Below, piece by piece: positions 1-10,646 of a stretch of 58,334 nt of DNA; the first letter of the stretch is position 1; each line of letters opens with the position of its first letter. The notes under the pieces were generated by a model. The model searched no databases. It was given only the letters and a program-made list of their open reading frames with translations, and was not told the DNA's origin. A program made the translations under genes and the position numbers. The DNA lies in assembly GCA_022925895.1 (NCBI GenBank), contig JAKSYS010000386.1, forward strand, positions 1-58,334. The letters are read 5' to 3'. This DNA is from Fragilaria crotonensis (taxonomy: Eukaryota > Bacillariophyta > Fragilariophyceae > Fragilariales > Fragilariaceae).

Positions 1-367
1 AGAAATGAGAAGTCAGGCTGTGCAGAATGAAGCTGGCGAGTTCGGTTCGCAGTTGACTGTCAACCTTAATCTGACAGTGTAGACTTGGACTCTTCGGAAT
101 TCGAAGTCATCACGACAAACTTGACAATTGGCTTGTCAATCTTAGTGCTTTCGACCTTAGCAATCTCACATAAAATACTTTGCTCCCCCCCTCACACACT
201 CGGTTTACCAATCTCCGCGCCACCATCTTGTCACACGTTTGCTGAACAGGAGAACAGATATTTAGTGGTTTACTACATTAGGTATATGCGACGGAATTGT
301 TCTATGCAGCTGAGATGCTTCGAGTCAACCATAAGTTTTCAGTTCAGTGCACGTACATTTATTCAGA
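1..367. other. Intergenic / upstream of first gene
   Basis: I see no convincing coding region. The short open frame across it has no recognisable features. It probably contains the 5' flank of the TPM/RING gene that starts at 368. Confidence 0.4.
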
Positions 368-2289
368 ATGAGGCCTCTGTTGTTAGCTACTACGCTCCTC
401 GCCATTGAATTTATCTACATAATCATTCGCTATGATACTCGACCGGCTCGGATTGATCGATTGCCTCAAACAGGGGCTCCTCTCCCGCCAGGTCCAGAGT
501 CAGACCATGCACTCCTATTCAAGAATGTTGATGGATCCGTCGACAATGGCGAGTCGATAACTTGGAATGTGGGTTCCGAATACTCTTTGAACGCTGCAAG
601 CAAAACGCAAAGTTCTAACATGCAGATCCTAACCACAGTCCCAAGTCTGCGGCATCATATCGACAGCAACCCCCTCAATTTGGCTCCCACCGGAGGTAGT
701 CCGCAACTCTTTGGATGGACACCAGAATCGTATCCAGATCCATTGGTCGACATGATCCGTTGCTCGCCTTTCCTTCCTTCCCGACTACGTCCTCGCCACG
801 ATGCACGACTTGCGTCTCTGCGATCCGGACTGGGTTCTTGGAATTAATTACTTGCAAGAAATTGCTGATGCATTGCATAACTTCACTGATATCTTTTCGA
901 ATCAGTGGGATGTGGGTGTGGTGGGAGGGAATCATCGTGCAATGTCGGAAGAGCAGCAGAGTCGGCCGCAGGTGCGACGTGCTGCTGAATCCTCAAACGA
1001 GTTGGGCCAGTTTGCATCTCCCATTCAAAGTTCCGCCTCGGAAATGGTTCGAAAATTGTTTTTCCGTCCGAAGCAATGGACCGCAGATATGACCACTGGC
1101 GAAACAAACCGCAATCCCGTTCCGGAAGTGTCACTGGCTGTAGCTATAGTTCGAAAGGTACGTTCGTATGTTGTTCATATTTTAATACCAACGTTTGTCG
1201 GACTCATGTACGTGCAATGCAGATGAACTTGGCTGCAGTCCTGAGAGAGGGTTCGTACTACACCTATGAAGATGAGGATGATATGATAAATGATGCTGCG
1301 CAGGTATTTGCTCGAAATCTTCATGATGCATGGTGGGATTCACCGCCGGACTGCGAAGCATCCAACACATGTCGGCATCCCGAGTCTGGCATTCTCATCT
1401 TCCTCTCTGTCGTTGATCGTGTTTGTTTCATATCCACAGGTCCCGGTATCGCGTCCGTGTTACCCTGGTGGAGGCTTGAACATGTGGTGTCCAATATGAA
1501 GCCCGACCTGCGAGTGAGGGATTATGGCAGTGCCATTTTGAACGCCATTGAAGACTTGTCTAACCTTTGCAAGCTGGACCACCGACTCTTGCGGATCGAT
1601 TGCACGACTTTATATCGCGTTTTGGGGTTGTGATTGGCTTTGCGGTCTTTACGTTGATTTTTGGCGCATGGGGAGAGTATCGCGATCGGCGCAAGCGATG
1701 GCATTATGCCGACAAACGATCGCGTTTGAGTCAGAGCGACAAGGAAAGGGCGCGTCTGTTGCAATCACACTTCCACACAGCGCATTGTCCTATATGTTTG
1801 GAATCTTTTGAAGGAGCCGATCTGTCTAATGACAATGAGGAAGGAATGAAACGAGTTGATAGTTTTGGAATTCCAGCGAACGGAAACGACGGTCGTCCTC
1901 TGAAGATGCTGCGGTGTGGCCATGTGTTTGATGAAACGTGTTGGAAACAGTGGGTGAATTCTGGCCATGGCAATCCTTTCAACTGTCCTGTTTGTCGCCA
2001 AGATGTCGGGAAGGCGCAGGAGAAAACGTCAAATGTAGGTTTGATGACACACCCTTCTTACGAGGTAGTCACATCCCAACGAGATCCGCTACCGCTTTGG
2101 GAACGGGGACTTGCGAGGAGACACACGCCACAACATAATGATGCTGTGAACGAGCCGGCGACCCGCGAAACTGACTCGCTCTTGCGTGGTGCGAATGGCG
2201 ACAACCACAACAGCAGCAACAACAACAACCCTGGCTATTCATCCATAACGCAAACAGGCTATTTTCTCGGTCCCGGCGAGGAATTGTAA
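368..2289 (+). CDS. TPM-domain plus RING-H2 membrane protein (probable E3 ubiquitin ligase), frame-broken
   Basis: The first exon opens with a hydrophobic leader ([17 protein letters not shown]), a likely signal peptide or anchor. An intron at 1158-1222 (GT...AG, 65 bp, phase 0) separates it from a stretch resembling the TPM (TLP18.3/Psb32/MOLO-1) fold: [11 protein letters not shown], then a glycine-rich STGPGIAS segment and [20 protein letters not shown] at about 1385-1555. A transmembrane helix ([14 protein letters not shown]) follows near 1630. A RING-H2 finger runs from CPICLESF at about 1788 through the [11 protein letters not shown] core to CPVCRQ near 1990. The C-terminus is Asn-rich. 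Inferred role: membrane-anchored ubiquitin ligase with a lumenal TPM domain. The reading frame changes twice: between about 755 and 800, and between about 1561 and 1600. Neither break fits a normal intron. Either the assembly has indels or the gene is decaying. Confidence 0.7.
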
Positions 2290-2679
2290 AATCATGGTTT
2301 GTATAGCTTGCCACATAGCGTAGCTGTTGCTTCATGCGAAGAGTCGTAATATAATCATGATATTTGTATGTTCGATGGATGTAGCGTATAATTGTGGTTA
2401 TGTCAGTCGTGCATTTGTGTTTTTTCAGACGCAGACCCTAACCTGTACCAATCACATCAAGAGGAAAGGATGCTCCAGAGATTGTCGGTCCGGGCGACGA
2501 ATTGAAACATCATGAATTGTATAACATGCCACATAGCGTAGCTATTGGTTCATGAAATTAATTTAAAGATCATGATATTTGTAGGCACAATGTGGTTGTA
2601 CAGTAATTGTTAGGTCGGTGCTGTTCAGACTCAGACCCTAACCTCTACCAGTCATATCATAAAAGAAAGGATGTTCCAG
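2267..2679. repeat. Diverged tandem duplication of the convergent gene ends
   Basis: Two copies of about 200 bp lie head to tail: 2267-2478 and 2485-2679. Shared blocks include TCGGTCC..GGCGA.GAATTG, GCCACATAGCGTAGCT, ATCATGATATTTGTA, CAGACCCTAACCT and AAAGGATG.TCCAG. Each unit spans the 3' tail of the RING gene (plus) and the 3' tail of the CDK gene (minus). Copy 1 therefore carries a dead antisense CDK tail (LEHPF followed by a stop), and copy 2 a dead RING tail. Confidence 0.8.
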
Positions 2680-3599
2680 CGCTTCTTGCGCTGTGATACG
2701 TCGAGCTGGATCGTACTGCAGCATTTTCGTCAGCAAGTCAACTCCCGCCTCGTTCAACGTGGGTACCAATGACGCCAATCCATTGCGAGGTGGGGGGTAT
2801 GGTGGAAGGTCGGGAGTATAATCTGGCAAATCCACAATGCCGGGATAGTCTTGCTGTGTGGGCGTCCCCAACAATCGAAAGATGCGATCCAACTGGTCGG
2901 CTTCGGAAGTTCCGGCCACGAGTGGTCTGCCATTGGCCATTTCGGCAAAAATGCAACCTACAGACCATATATCGACAGGAGTAGAATACTTGCGGGATCC
3001 CAACAAGACATCGGGAGCGCGGTACCACAGAGTCACAACTTCGTGGGTGTACGACCGCACAGGAATCCCAAACGCACGGGCAAGTCCAAAGTCTGCCAGT
3101 TTCAGTTGTCCCTCGCGGTTGATGAGCAAATTTGGTGGTTTAAGATCCCGATGCAAAACGCGGTGGTGATGGCAATAGGCCACGCCCGTCAAGAGTTGGT
3201 AAAGGAATGATTTGAGGATGGGCATGTCAAGGCCTGAGTCACAAACGTCCAAGTACTTTTTCAGATCCTGATCCAGGAATTCAAACACCAGTGTTAGTTT
3301 TCGTTCGGTGTGAACAACATCGTACAGACGGACGATGTTCGGATGTTGCAGCTCCTTCAGTCTACCAAGGATTGGAAGGAAAGTGTGAGATGCTTTGATA
3401 TTTCGAAGATGATACAGCAAACACGAATGTCGACTTACAGACTAATTTCACGGATTGCTGTCGAAGGAATGCCTTCATCTTCAGCTTCCAGACGAATGCG
3501 TTTCAACGCGATGATCTCTCCGGTCACTCGATCCTTTGCCTTGTACACGATTCCATATGTACCCTCCCCGATCTTCTCCATCTTTTGATAACGCTCCAT
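2638..3599 (-). CDS. CDKA: Cyclin-dependent kinase, PSTAIRE type (CDK1/CDKA)
   Basis: Two exons: 3599-3439 and 3361-2638, with a 77-bp GT-AG intron (3438-3362). The protein starts [16 protein letters not shown], with the inhibitory-site pair T14/Y15 in the glycine loop. The cyclin-binding helix is PSTAIRE. Catalytic [14 protein letters not shown] and the activation segment with Thr in [15 protein letters not shown] follow. Length is about 294 residues, standard for CDK1/2. It should drive mitotic entry with A/B-type cyclins. The APE motif reads APD, a conservative change, and HRDLKPQN reads HRDLKPPN. The gene converges on the RING gene, and its last codons lie in a duplicated segment. Confidence 0.93.
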
Positions 3600-4095
3600 C
3601 GTTGATCGATAGATGTAGTCTCAGAGTCTCTGTACTGTTGCCCGATGGCCGATGGCTGTCAACTATCAACAAGTTGGATTCGTTCGAAGGAATTGAACGT
3701 GAGGGTGAATAATGCATGACCAGAGTGGCAGATCCGTGGTCCTGTATGGAGTACTCGTACGTGTACCAGAAGTCAAAACAGTCGTACCATCCCAAACACA
3801 GTTTCTACGCCTGCACTGTATTACCGTGCTCCGTCATCCAAGTTGTTAGTCCCCTACGGTAGTATGCTGTAAGGTATAAGTGCTGGTACAGTACAAGGTG
3901 TACAAGGTGTATGCATAGCACAAGTATGCATAGTCTGTACTCTGTACCGTTTGTACACTGTCGCCAGTACACGTTCCATGATCGTCTCGATGTCTCGATC
4001 ACAGAGTAGGACTGTTCCTGTACAAGCACTGGTACTTGTACCTGGTATCTGGTATGCATAGTTTGGAAGTATGCATGCAGTACCTCGTAGCATTG
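3600..4095. other. GTAC-rich intergenic DNA
   Basis: No gene seen. The palindrome GTAC recurs many times, for example around 3880-4080 in GGTACAGTACAAGG-type strings. It separates the CDK promoter from the left end of the retrotransposon. Confidence 0.6.
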
Positions 4096-4340
4096 TTACA
4101 GATAAGACTGTAGGCAATACAGCAGTAAGCGTACTAGCGCAACAGTACATTACAAGTGCCCTACAGACATAGTTGCTATGGAGTGGAGACCGACGGACCA
4201 AGGACAGCCAGTAGTACAACACAGTACAACTGGCGGCAAATGACGGTATTTGGATGGAGACTCGAATCACTCACTTTTCTCAAGAGTGACCGAATCGATG
4301 GCAATGGTGATGATACATCTGCCTAACCATTTTTTCGCTA
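4096..4340 (+). repeat. Split direct repeat A1
   Basis: Left terminal 245-bp repeat, beginning TTACAGATAAGACTG and ending ATTTTTTCGCTA. Identical by eye to A2 at 12358-12602. Confidence 0.95.
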
Positions 4341-5194
4341 TCTTACGAGCACAACAAACAAATAAAACAAAAACCCACATTAAGTGTGGTAAACTGCAAA
4401 ATGTTCATAGCGAACAACCCTCCAACAACACACAATCCTGCGATCGGCGCCGCCGCCCAAAAAATGTTCTGATAAAGCATCGAACAACAACCCCAATCCT
4501 GCGATTTCCAACAAAACATCGACCAACCGATGATCAAAACACAGTCTCCAAGCCAATAGTGCTATAAAGGCACTATTCCGAGTCTCTACTGACCAACAAA
4601 CATCAATCAAGTATCCCATGATGATGGCGCCGCCATTTCCGAAAAACCCGCTCACTTCCGAGTAAAAAACTCCAAACACACATACTGATAATATAACATT
4701 ACTAGCACATACGATTGCAAGTACAAACTTCCGTACAAACCCATATCCACCCATACTAAACATCTAGATACAACAATCGAAATGTCATACACATGTATCA
4801 CCTTTAAATAATTGTGCTACTTACAATTATATATCACAGTAAATCCCTTAAGTAAGCTATCGATAACAACCAAAATAGACTAAATAGCATTAAAAGCTCG
4901 TTGAAAAACTAAGGCCACAATGACCGCAAAAACAAAACAATGAAATTTCATGCTATTCCAAAAAACACACGGATATCCAACACACCCGAAACACACAATC
5001 ACGAGTAGCTCTATATATAAATCGAAACCCACTTTCATTATTGAGCCCCAGACACACAACCAATTCCTACTACAATCTCTACCCCCAAAGCATACGAAAG
5101 TGTGAAACAAACCCACTTCGACCACAACTCTCACAAAAAAAGCAATCTCAGCAATCCGTCCAAGCCTCCAAAGCATCCATAAGCCAAGTTAACT

Positions 5195-7663
5195 ATGTTG
5201 ACTATCGACCCAACCGTCCCAAACCCGATGATCGAACCAACCCTTCGTGACCTCGCCCACCAAGCCGCCAGCGACGCAAAGCTCAACAGCTTCGCAAACG
5301 CTTACGCAGCTGATCCTACCCAAGCTCTCCGCATCGCATCTACGTTTTCCAAGGATCTGCCAGCTGACGCCCGCCTCGCTAACCTCTGTGACAGCGGTCT
5401 CGTCAACCAGATGGCTTTCCTCATGGATGTGCCAAACGGATCTCCAACTCTCACTGTACTCTCCTGTCCATTCCCAACGGCCAAAGGAACTGATGCAGTC
5501 TTCGCCGGTTCCTCGGGGACGCGATGGATATCATTGCCCAGTAACCATCCGTATGAGGATGTCAAAGGGCAATGCATTACAGTCGCAGCAATGAAGAGTC
5601 TTCCAACTCTCCTCAACATGGCAATCTCTACCTCTGACCCAATCTCCGAAGATGCACCAGCTCCAGCAGACGGAGAAGCTGTAATTCCTCCAGGCCCCGA
5701 TCGCCTCGGACTCGAAATCAGTGACCCTGACGACGCACCATGCATTACACTCATCCCAAAAATCTTCCCTTTCTCCGGTGGGTATAGTATCCCCAAGGAC
5801 ACTATCATCAACACAACCACAACCGAACCCATCAAAGACATGACTGGCGCCCCAAATTTGGATGAATTCTACTTGTGGTTCGATTCCATCAAGTATGGAG
5901 TTACCAACCTCCAAAACTACTCTATCCAAGCCCGGGATACCCTTTTCACATACGCCAACCTCGATTCTGAAGTCTTCACTCCAGAAACCAACATCGTCAG
6001 CCGTTTTACAGTAATCGTCAATTTCCTAACTCCGAACGACCCATTGTACCGAAAAGTCACAAGCAACGTTCTCGCCGCCAAAGACAAAGCATACATGGTG
6101 TATGGGAGCAAACTAACTCGACGAGTTGCATTCACAACTCCACCAAAGCATTTGCCAGAAAGATCTGAAACAGCAGCAGCCATCACACCAACTAGCAACG
6201 TCGAAGCTATCCTCATTGGCCTAACCTCCGCCATCACTGAAAACTCATCCAAAACAATGACGAGCACCGAACGCGAACAGGCAAGCGAAGCAAAGGAGCA
6301 CCAGAGTTTTTACGAAATCCTCTTCGCAAACATCATCAACGAAACAAACGAAGACGGAACAGTCACCAAAAAGTTCAAAAAAGCTGTCCTCGACAGCAGC
6401 TTCATCCAAGTCCTAAAAGCAAACAAGAACAGCAAAGCAACCAGACTCCTCCAATCTGCTATTGAAGCAGTCGCATCAGAGATGCACAACCTCGACAACC
6501 GTTTCGCTTCAGCAAGCAACCTACAAGCTGAGCTGTTCGACCAACCACTCACAGCCGCCATTCGGACGGCCACATGGGCCCACCAACACACCGTCCTCCA
6601 ACCCGAAGGAATCAAAACCCATTTCGCATTCCACCATCTCGCACCCGCCCGAACATGGACAGCCGAATATAAAACCCGCATGGAGGGAGCCATGCGAGTC
6701 ACACAACAAGAGCAAGTCGAAGAGTCCAGCGCACGCACCATCGCCAAGACAACTGACCTCTACCACTTCGGAAAAATGACAAGCATCGAAGACATCAACA
6801 CAACCATCGGCAATTTCTATTGCCTCATGAATACAATCGTCACAATCAACGAAGAAAACCCACCAACAATTTGGTCCGAAATTGTCGAATTCGACAAAAT
6901 CATGAGAACATCGGAAGGACGAAAATGGTTCAACGTCCATCGCAACGCTAAAGAACTCATGTTCAACGTCGTCCAAGACCTTACCTCCACAGTGGCCGGC
7001 TTTGTAGCTATTGCACGCCGCCCAGGATACCATGAAGCTTTATCTACCGGAACCATTTCGCCGGACATCTTTACGTTCCCACAATTGCAAGGCAAACAAC
7101 TCCGACTCAATCTCCAAAGCACGATTCTAACCATGCTCGCAGGACCTTACAAAGAGGCATCTTTCATCTTTAAATCGTTCCAACCACCCGAACCTCCAAA
7201 GAAACGACCAGCTCAAGCCGACGTCCCTGGTGAGTCGCCAACAACAAAAACAAGAACCGGAACCGGCACAGGAACTGCAACTAACAACCGCATTCCCCGC
7301 ACTCCAACAACGGGGACCCCAAACCCCAGCAGTTTAATCGACAACATCCCCGGGCAGCCAACCCCACAAGGAAAAACAATCCTTAAACAGATCGCAGGAG
7401 ACCCAACAACAAAGCTGCTCCACCCAGGTCCGATCTTCCCACATCCCACCAGACCCAATAAGTTCACCCTCCTGTGCTGCCGCAGCGCCTACGAAGGCAA
7501 ACAATGCACTTATCCAACGTGCAGTTTCTTTCATTTCCCACACAACCTCACGAACGCTGTGAGCGACGAAATCAGAAACAAAATGGTTTCCTGGGTCCAA
7601 TCCCAAGCTTCAGTCGAATGGACAACCGAAGCAGCCACTTGGGCAAACCCAACAGGTAACTAA
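5195..7663 (+). CDS. Retrotransposon ORF1, gag-like protein with CCCH zinc finger
   Basis: An 822-residue uninterrupted ORF starting MLTIDPTVPNP. No enzyme motif is visible. The bulk is a helix-rich, Ala/Thr/Glu-rich protein with a basic, Thr/Pro-rich linker at about 670-730 that includes a TGTGTGT-like run. Near the C-terminus (about residues 762-785) lies one Cys/His cluster, C-x8-C-x4-C-x3-H, matching the spacing of a CCCH-type finger rather than the retroviral CCHC knuckle. By position and composition it is the structural, RNA-binding protein of the retrotransposon. ORF2 begins 148 bp downstream. Confidence 0.8.
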   Translation: MLTIDPTVPNPMIEPTLRDLAHQAASDAKLNSFANAYAADPTQALRIASTFSKDLPADARLANLCDSGLVNQMAFLMDVPNGSPTLTVLSCPFPTAKGTDAVFAGSSGTRWISLPSNHPYEDVKGQCITVAAMKSLPTLLNMAISTSDPISEDAPAPADGEAVIPPGPDRLGLEISDPDDAPCITLIPKIFPFSGGYSIPKDTIINTTTTEPIKDMTGAPNLDEFYLWFDSIKYGVTNLQNYSIQARDTLFTYANLDSEVFTPETNIVSRFTVIVNFLTPNDPLYRKVTSNVLAAKDKAYMVYGSKLTRRVAFTTPPKHLPERSETAAAITPTSNVEAILIGLTSAITENSSKTMTSTEREQASEAKEHQSFYEILFANIINETNEDGTVTKKFKKAVLDSSFIQVLKANKNSKATRLLQSAIEAVASEMHNLDNRFASASNLQAELFDQPLTAAIRTATWAHQHTVLQPEGIKTHFAFHHLAPARTWTAEYKTRMEGAMRVTQQEQVEESSARTIAKTTDLYHFGKMTSIEDINTTIGNFYCLMNTIVTINEENPPTIWSEIVEFDKIMRTSEGRKWFNVHRNAKELMFNVVQDLTSTVAGFVAIARRPGYHEALSTGTISPDIFTFPQLQGKQLRLNLQSTILTMLAGPYKEASFIFKSFQPPEPPKKRPAQADVPGESPTTKTRTGTGTGTATNNRIPRTPTTGTPNPSSLIDNIPGQPTPQGKTILKQIAGDPTTKLLHPGPIFPHPTRPNKFTLLCCRSAYEGKQCTYPTCSFFHFPHNLTNAVSDEIRNKMVSWVQSQASVEWTTEAATWANPTGN

Positions 7664-7811
7664 ACAACAATCTCAACTTAATCTGCATGCCGAACAAAGT
7701 GAGCCGATAAAACCAAAAATAAAAAAACTCACATTCCAAACTTCGTTCGTACTTACACCGTAGTACCGCTCCTCTTGAAAAGTCACCAACTAGCAATTCC
7801 TCCAACACATC

Positions 7812-10646
7812 ATGTCCGGATGCCACTCACAAAGACACCACATCAGTATACAGCTCGCCCAAAATGTACCTGCCGACACAAATGTGATAGTACCAGCACC
7901 AGTACCGCTCCTCCCAGTACCGAACCAAGACACGCAAAAGTCTCCACAAAATTCGAGAAACGCGACCTCAGATTTACCGCCTGTCATTTCAGAATGTATT
8001 AAATACTCTGACAAAAACATGCTGGAAACATCGAATGCGAGCACCTCCGCAGCAAGCCTCACACAAAACCCAACCCCACCGCAAGCATTATGGCTCCAAC
8101 CAGGCAAACTTACCACCCGGCGACTCGAAAATTTCGTTTCAACAATCCTCCCAACCAGCGTGCAAATCCAACTCAACCAACCATTCGGTAAGGACTCATT
8201 GCATCAATCGTTCTATGCTGCAAAATCGTTCTGTCACATTTTACTGCCGCTTTTAAAAAGCGGTTTCCTGTCCTGTCGTGCAACCAAAGTACTGGAAAAG
8301 GCATCATACCGCGTCCGACAACTGCAACAACTCAGAAAAAAATATGTTCCACTCGATTTCCGAAGTTTACAAGGATACCAAACCGACTGGGAAAACACCG
8401 CCACCATCCGAGAAGACTGGAAAGCGATGACTTCAGCGTGTGCTCTGCACTATAATGGCGACATGGCAACAGTTGTTCGCTTCATTGGGGGGCCCCATGT
8501 AAACCAACATATCGACATTAAAAAAGTTTTGGCCAAACTGAAACCGGTGCTAACACTCGACGTGTACGACGATGTGCACAGAATCCTCACAACTGGAGCT
8601 CCTGCACATTGCAATGCGGAGGCAACTCAAGAAAATTTCAATGCCTACCTGAAATATGGGAACCACAAGTCAGCGAAAGAAAATCCGAAAGCATTCGAAA
8701 GCACAATCGTCAAACAGAGCAAGCGAGGACTGACCTTGATCATGGACCCAGCATTAGTCCATTTTACCTTGAACACCCACCTAACGCCGCAAGGACTCGT
8801 CGACATCCTGCACCACAGGCGCAAACCACGTCCCGTTTCCGATTGTAGCTTTCGCCCATGGGCCGGAGCACATGCAATCAACGATTGGACGAGCAAAGTC
8901 AATGAGCCAGCTCTTCATTTCGCAGACTCGTTCCACCAATTCTGCATCTGGCACTGGAATTTAGCTATTTCATACCCAAGAAACGATCGCCACACAGGTG
9001 ACGACGATGTCCAATGCGCATTTCCCCGAGTAAAGTATAACCCCAACCTCGTGGCTATGCACAGCGCAATCTCCCATGAAACCCTGATCATGCACACCGG
9101 TGTCAATTTCGGGGGAACAACAAGCCCATCAAACTGGGAGCCCCTAGCCAGAGCCCGCCAACAATTGGCCCAAACATTGTGGCATGAACCTGATATCATC
9201 GAACGCGCCGCAAAGTACATGCCTCAAATATCTTTTGCTCCCCCAGCAACCGAAGCCGAACGAGAACAATTTGCAACAGCAATTCCCGACTCAAAAAATC
9301 GAGGAGTTTTTGACAAACAAGGAAACCGCATTTCCCCGAGGTACAATCATCATGTTGACGACAACATGTACGGGGACATCTCCGAACTGATGCACAGAGC
9401 AGCAGCCGCAAGCATAATCAGCCTGTACGAAATACTCGGGTACCCTGACGGCCGATACCCCGACCCAATCTCTTGGGAAAAATTTGGGTCGGCGTACAGT
9501 CACACACGAAGAGTCGTAGGCTGGCAGTTCAACACACGAACCCTCACCTACACCCTCCCAACCGACAAACGAATTGCCCTTCAAGAAATGCTTGAAGAAT
9601 GGATCCACAAAGACAACTGCTCCATCTTAGAAGCAGCAACCTTGCACGGTACACTTGCCGATGCGTCGCGCGCCAACCGACAAGGCCGAACCCTTTTCTT
9701 CGGCTTCCAAAATGCTCTCCGCCGAGCAATCCAGCAACGATTCAACCAAGTCAGAGGGTACATCAGCCGCCAAGGCAAAACCAAAAAGTACAAAGCCGAA
9801 CTTCCAAAACACCTCCACCATCGCATCGATTCCATGATCGCGCGCGACATGGCGGCAATGCTCTGGTCTCACAAAGTAAAAATTCCACTCCCGCCGTCTG
9901 TCATCAGCGAGCTCACACATGTCCACAGCCTCATTGCAAATCCCCACTATAAATGGGAAATGCAGATTGGTCATGTTATCCCCAGAGATGCCCAGTTCAC
10001 AAGCATCGGCGACGCCTGCCTAACAGCCGGCGGAGCCTTTTGTGACGAACTCGAATTCTGGTTCGACATTTTTTGGTCACCAAAAACCAAGCAGGCAATT
10101 GCCGACAAGACAATCCATATCAATATTATGGAATTCACCATTGTCATTCTTCAGCTCGCCGCCGTCATTACAATCATGGAAGAGAACACCCTCCAGCCCA
10201 CAATTGCTGCAAAATTCCCTGCCGGCATCCCGAGCTTAGCAAAACTGCTAATCCGAACTGACAACAGCCCGTCACAAAACTGGGCTCACAAAGTTTCCTC
10301 TCGCTCGGAAAAAGGACAACACATGGTCCACACATACGCGGCCCTCCTTGCACGCACAACACTTGCCGTGGCATGCAACCACATTGCAGGAAAAACAAAT
10401 TCACTTGCTGATTTCATTTCCCGCCCACCAACTCACTTACCATCTCCGGCATCCCGCCACCAACAGATATTCGAGAAGGAGCCGAAACTCGCATCCTATC
10501 GCTATTTCCGACCGCATCCAGAATTGCTATCCAACCTGGAATCCAGGCTGTTCAGCGAACGATGGAACGCAACAACAACTCTGCCAAAGTCGCTCGGACA
10601 ATTCGAAGCCGCAGGATCCACTACCTCATCTTTTGTCACTCTCTAA
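7812..10646 (+). CDS. Retrotransposon ORF2: reverse transcriptase and RNase H
   Basis: 944 residues, uninterrupted. The RT domain includes PVSDCSFRPWAGAHAINDW near residue 335, the NFGGTTSPSNW segment and a catalytic HVDDN box with D516/D517 (the YxDD equivalent). The following thumb-like region (GSAYSHTRRVVGWQFNTRTL) is typical of DIRS-class RTs. An RNase H domain follows, with a plausible catalytic set D734 (SIGDACLTAGG), E774 (NIMEFTI), D817 (IRTDNSPS) and D867 (SLADFISR). No integrase or protease is present. The 3' end overlaps the recombinase ORF by 85 nt in another frame, a common arrangement in tyrosine-recombinase retroelements. Confidence 0.9.
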   Translation: MSGCHSQRHHISIQLAQNVPADTNVIVPAPVPLLPVPNQDTQKSPQNSRNATSDLPPVISECIKYSDKNMLETSNASTSAASLTQNPTPPQALWLQPGKLTTRRLENFVSTILPTSVQIQLNQPFGKDSLHQSFYAAKSFCHILLPLLKSGFLSCRATKVLEKASYRVRQLQQLRKKYVPLDFRSLQGYQTDWENTATIREDWKAMTSACALHYNGDMATVVRFIGGPHVNQHIDIKKVLAKLKPVLTLDVYDDVHRILTTGAPAHCNAEATQENFNAYLKYGNHKSAKENPKAFESTIVKQSKRGLTLIMDPALVHFTLNTHLTPQGLVDILHHRRKPRPVSDCSFRPWAGAHAINDWTSKVNEPALHFADSFHQFCIWHWNLAISYPRNDRHTGDDDVQCAFPRVKYNPNLVAMHSAISHETLIMHTGVNFGGTTSPSNWEPLARARQQLAQTLWHEPDIIERAAKYMPQISFAPPATEAEREQFATAIPDSKNRGVFDKQGNRISPRYNHHVDDNMYGDISELMHRAAAASIISLYEILGYPDGRYPDPISWEKFGSAYSHTRRVVGWQFNTRTLTYTLPTDKRIALQEMLEEWIHKDNCSILEAATLHGTLADASRANRQGRTLFFGFQNALRRAIQQRFNQVRGYISRQGKTKKYKAELPKHLHHRIDSMIARDMAAMLWSHKVKIPLPPSVISELTHVHSLIANPHYKWEMQIGHVIPRDAQFTSIGDACLTAGGAFCDELEFWFDIFWSPKTKQAIADKTIHINIMEFTIVILQLAAVITIMEENTLQPTIAAKFPAGIPSLAKLLIRTDNSPSQNWAHKVSSRSEKGQHMVHTYAALLARTTLAVACNHIAGKTNSLADFISRPPTHLPSPASRHQQIFEKEPKLASYRYFRPHPELLSNLESRLFSERWNATTTLPKSLGQFEAAGSTTSSFVTL

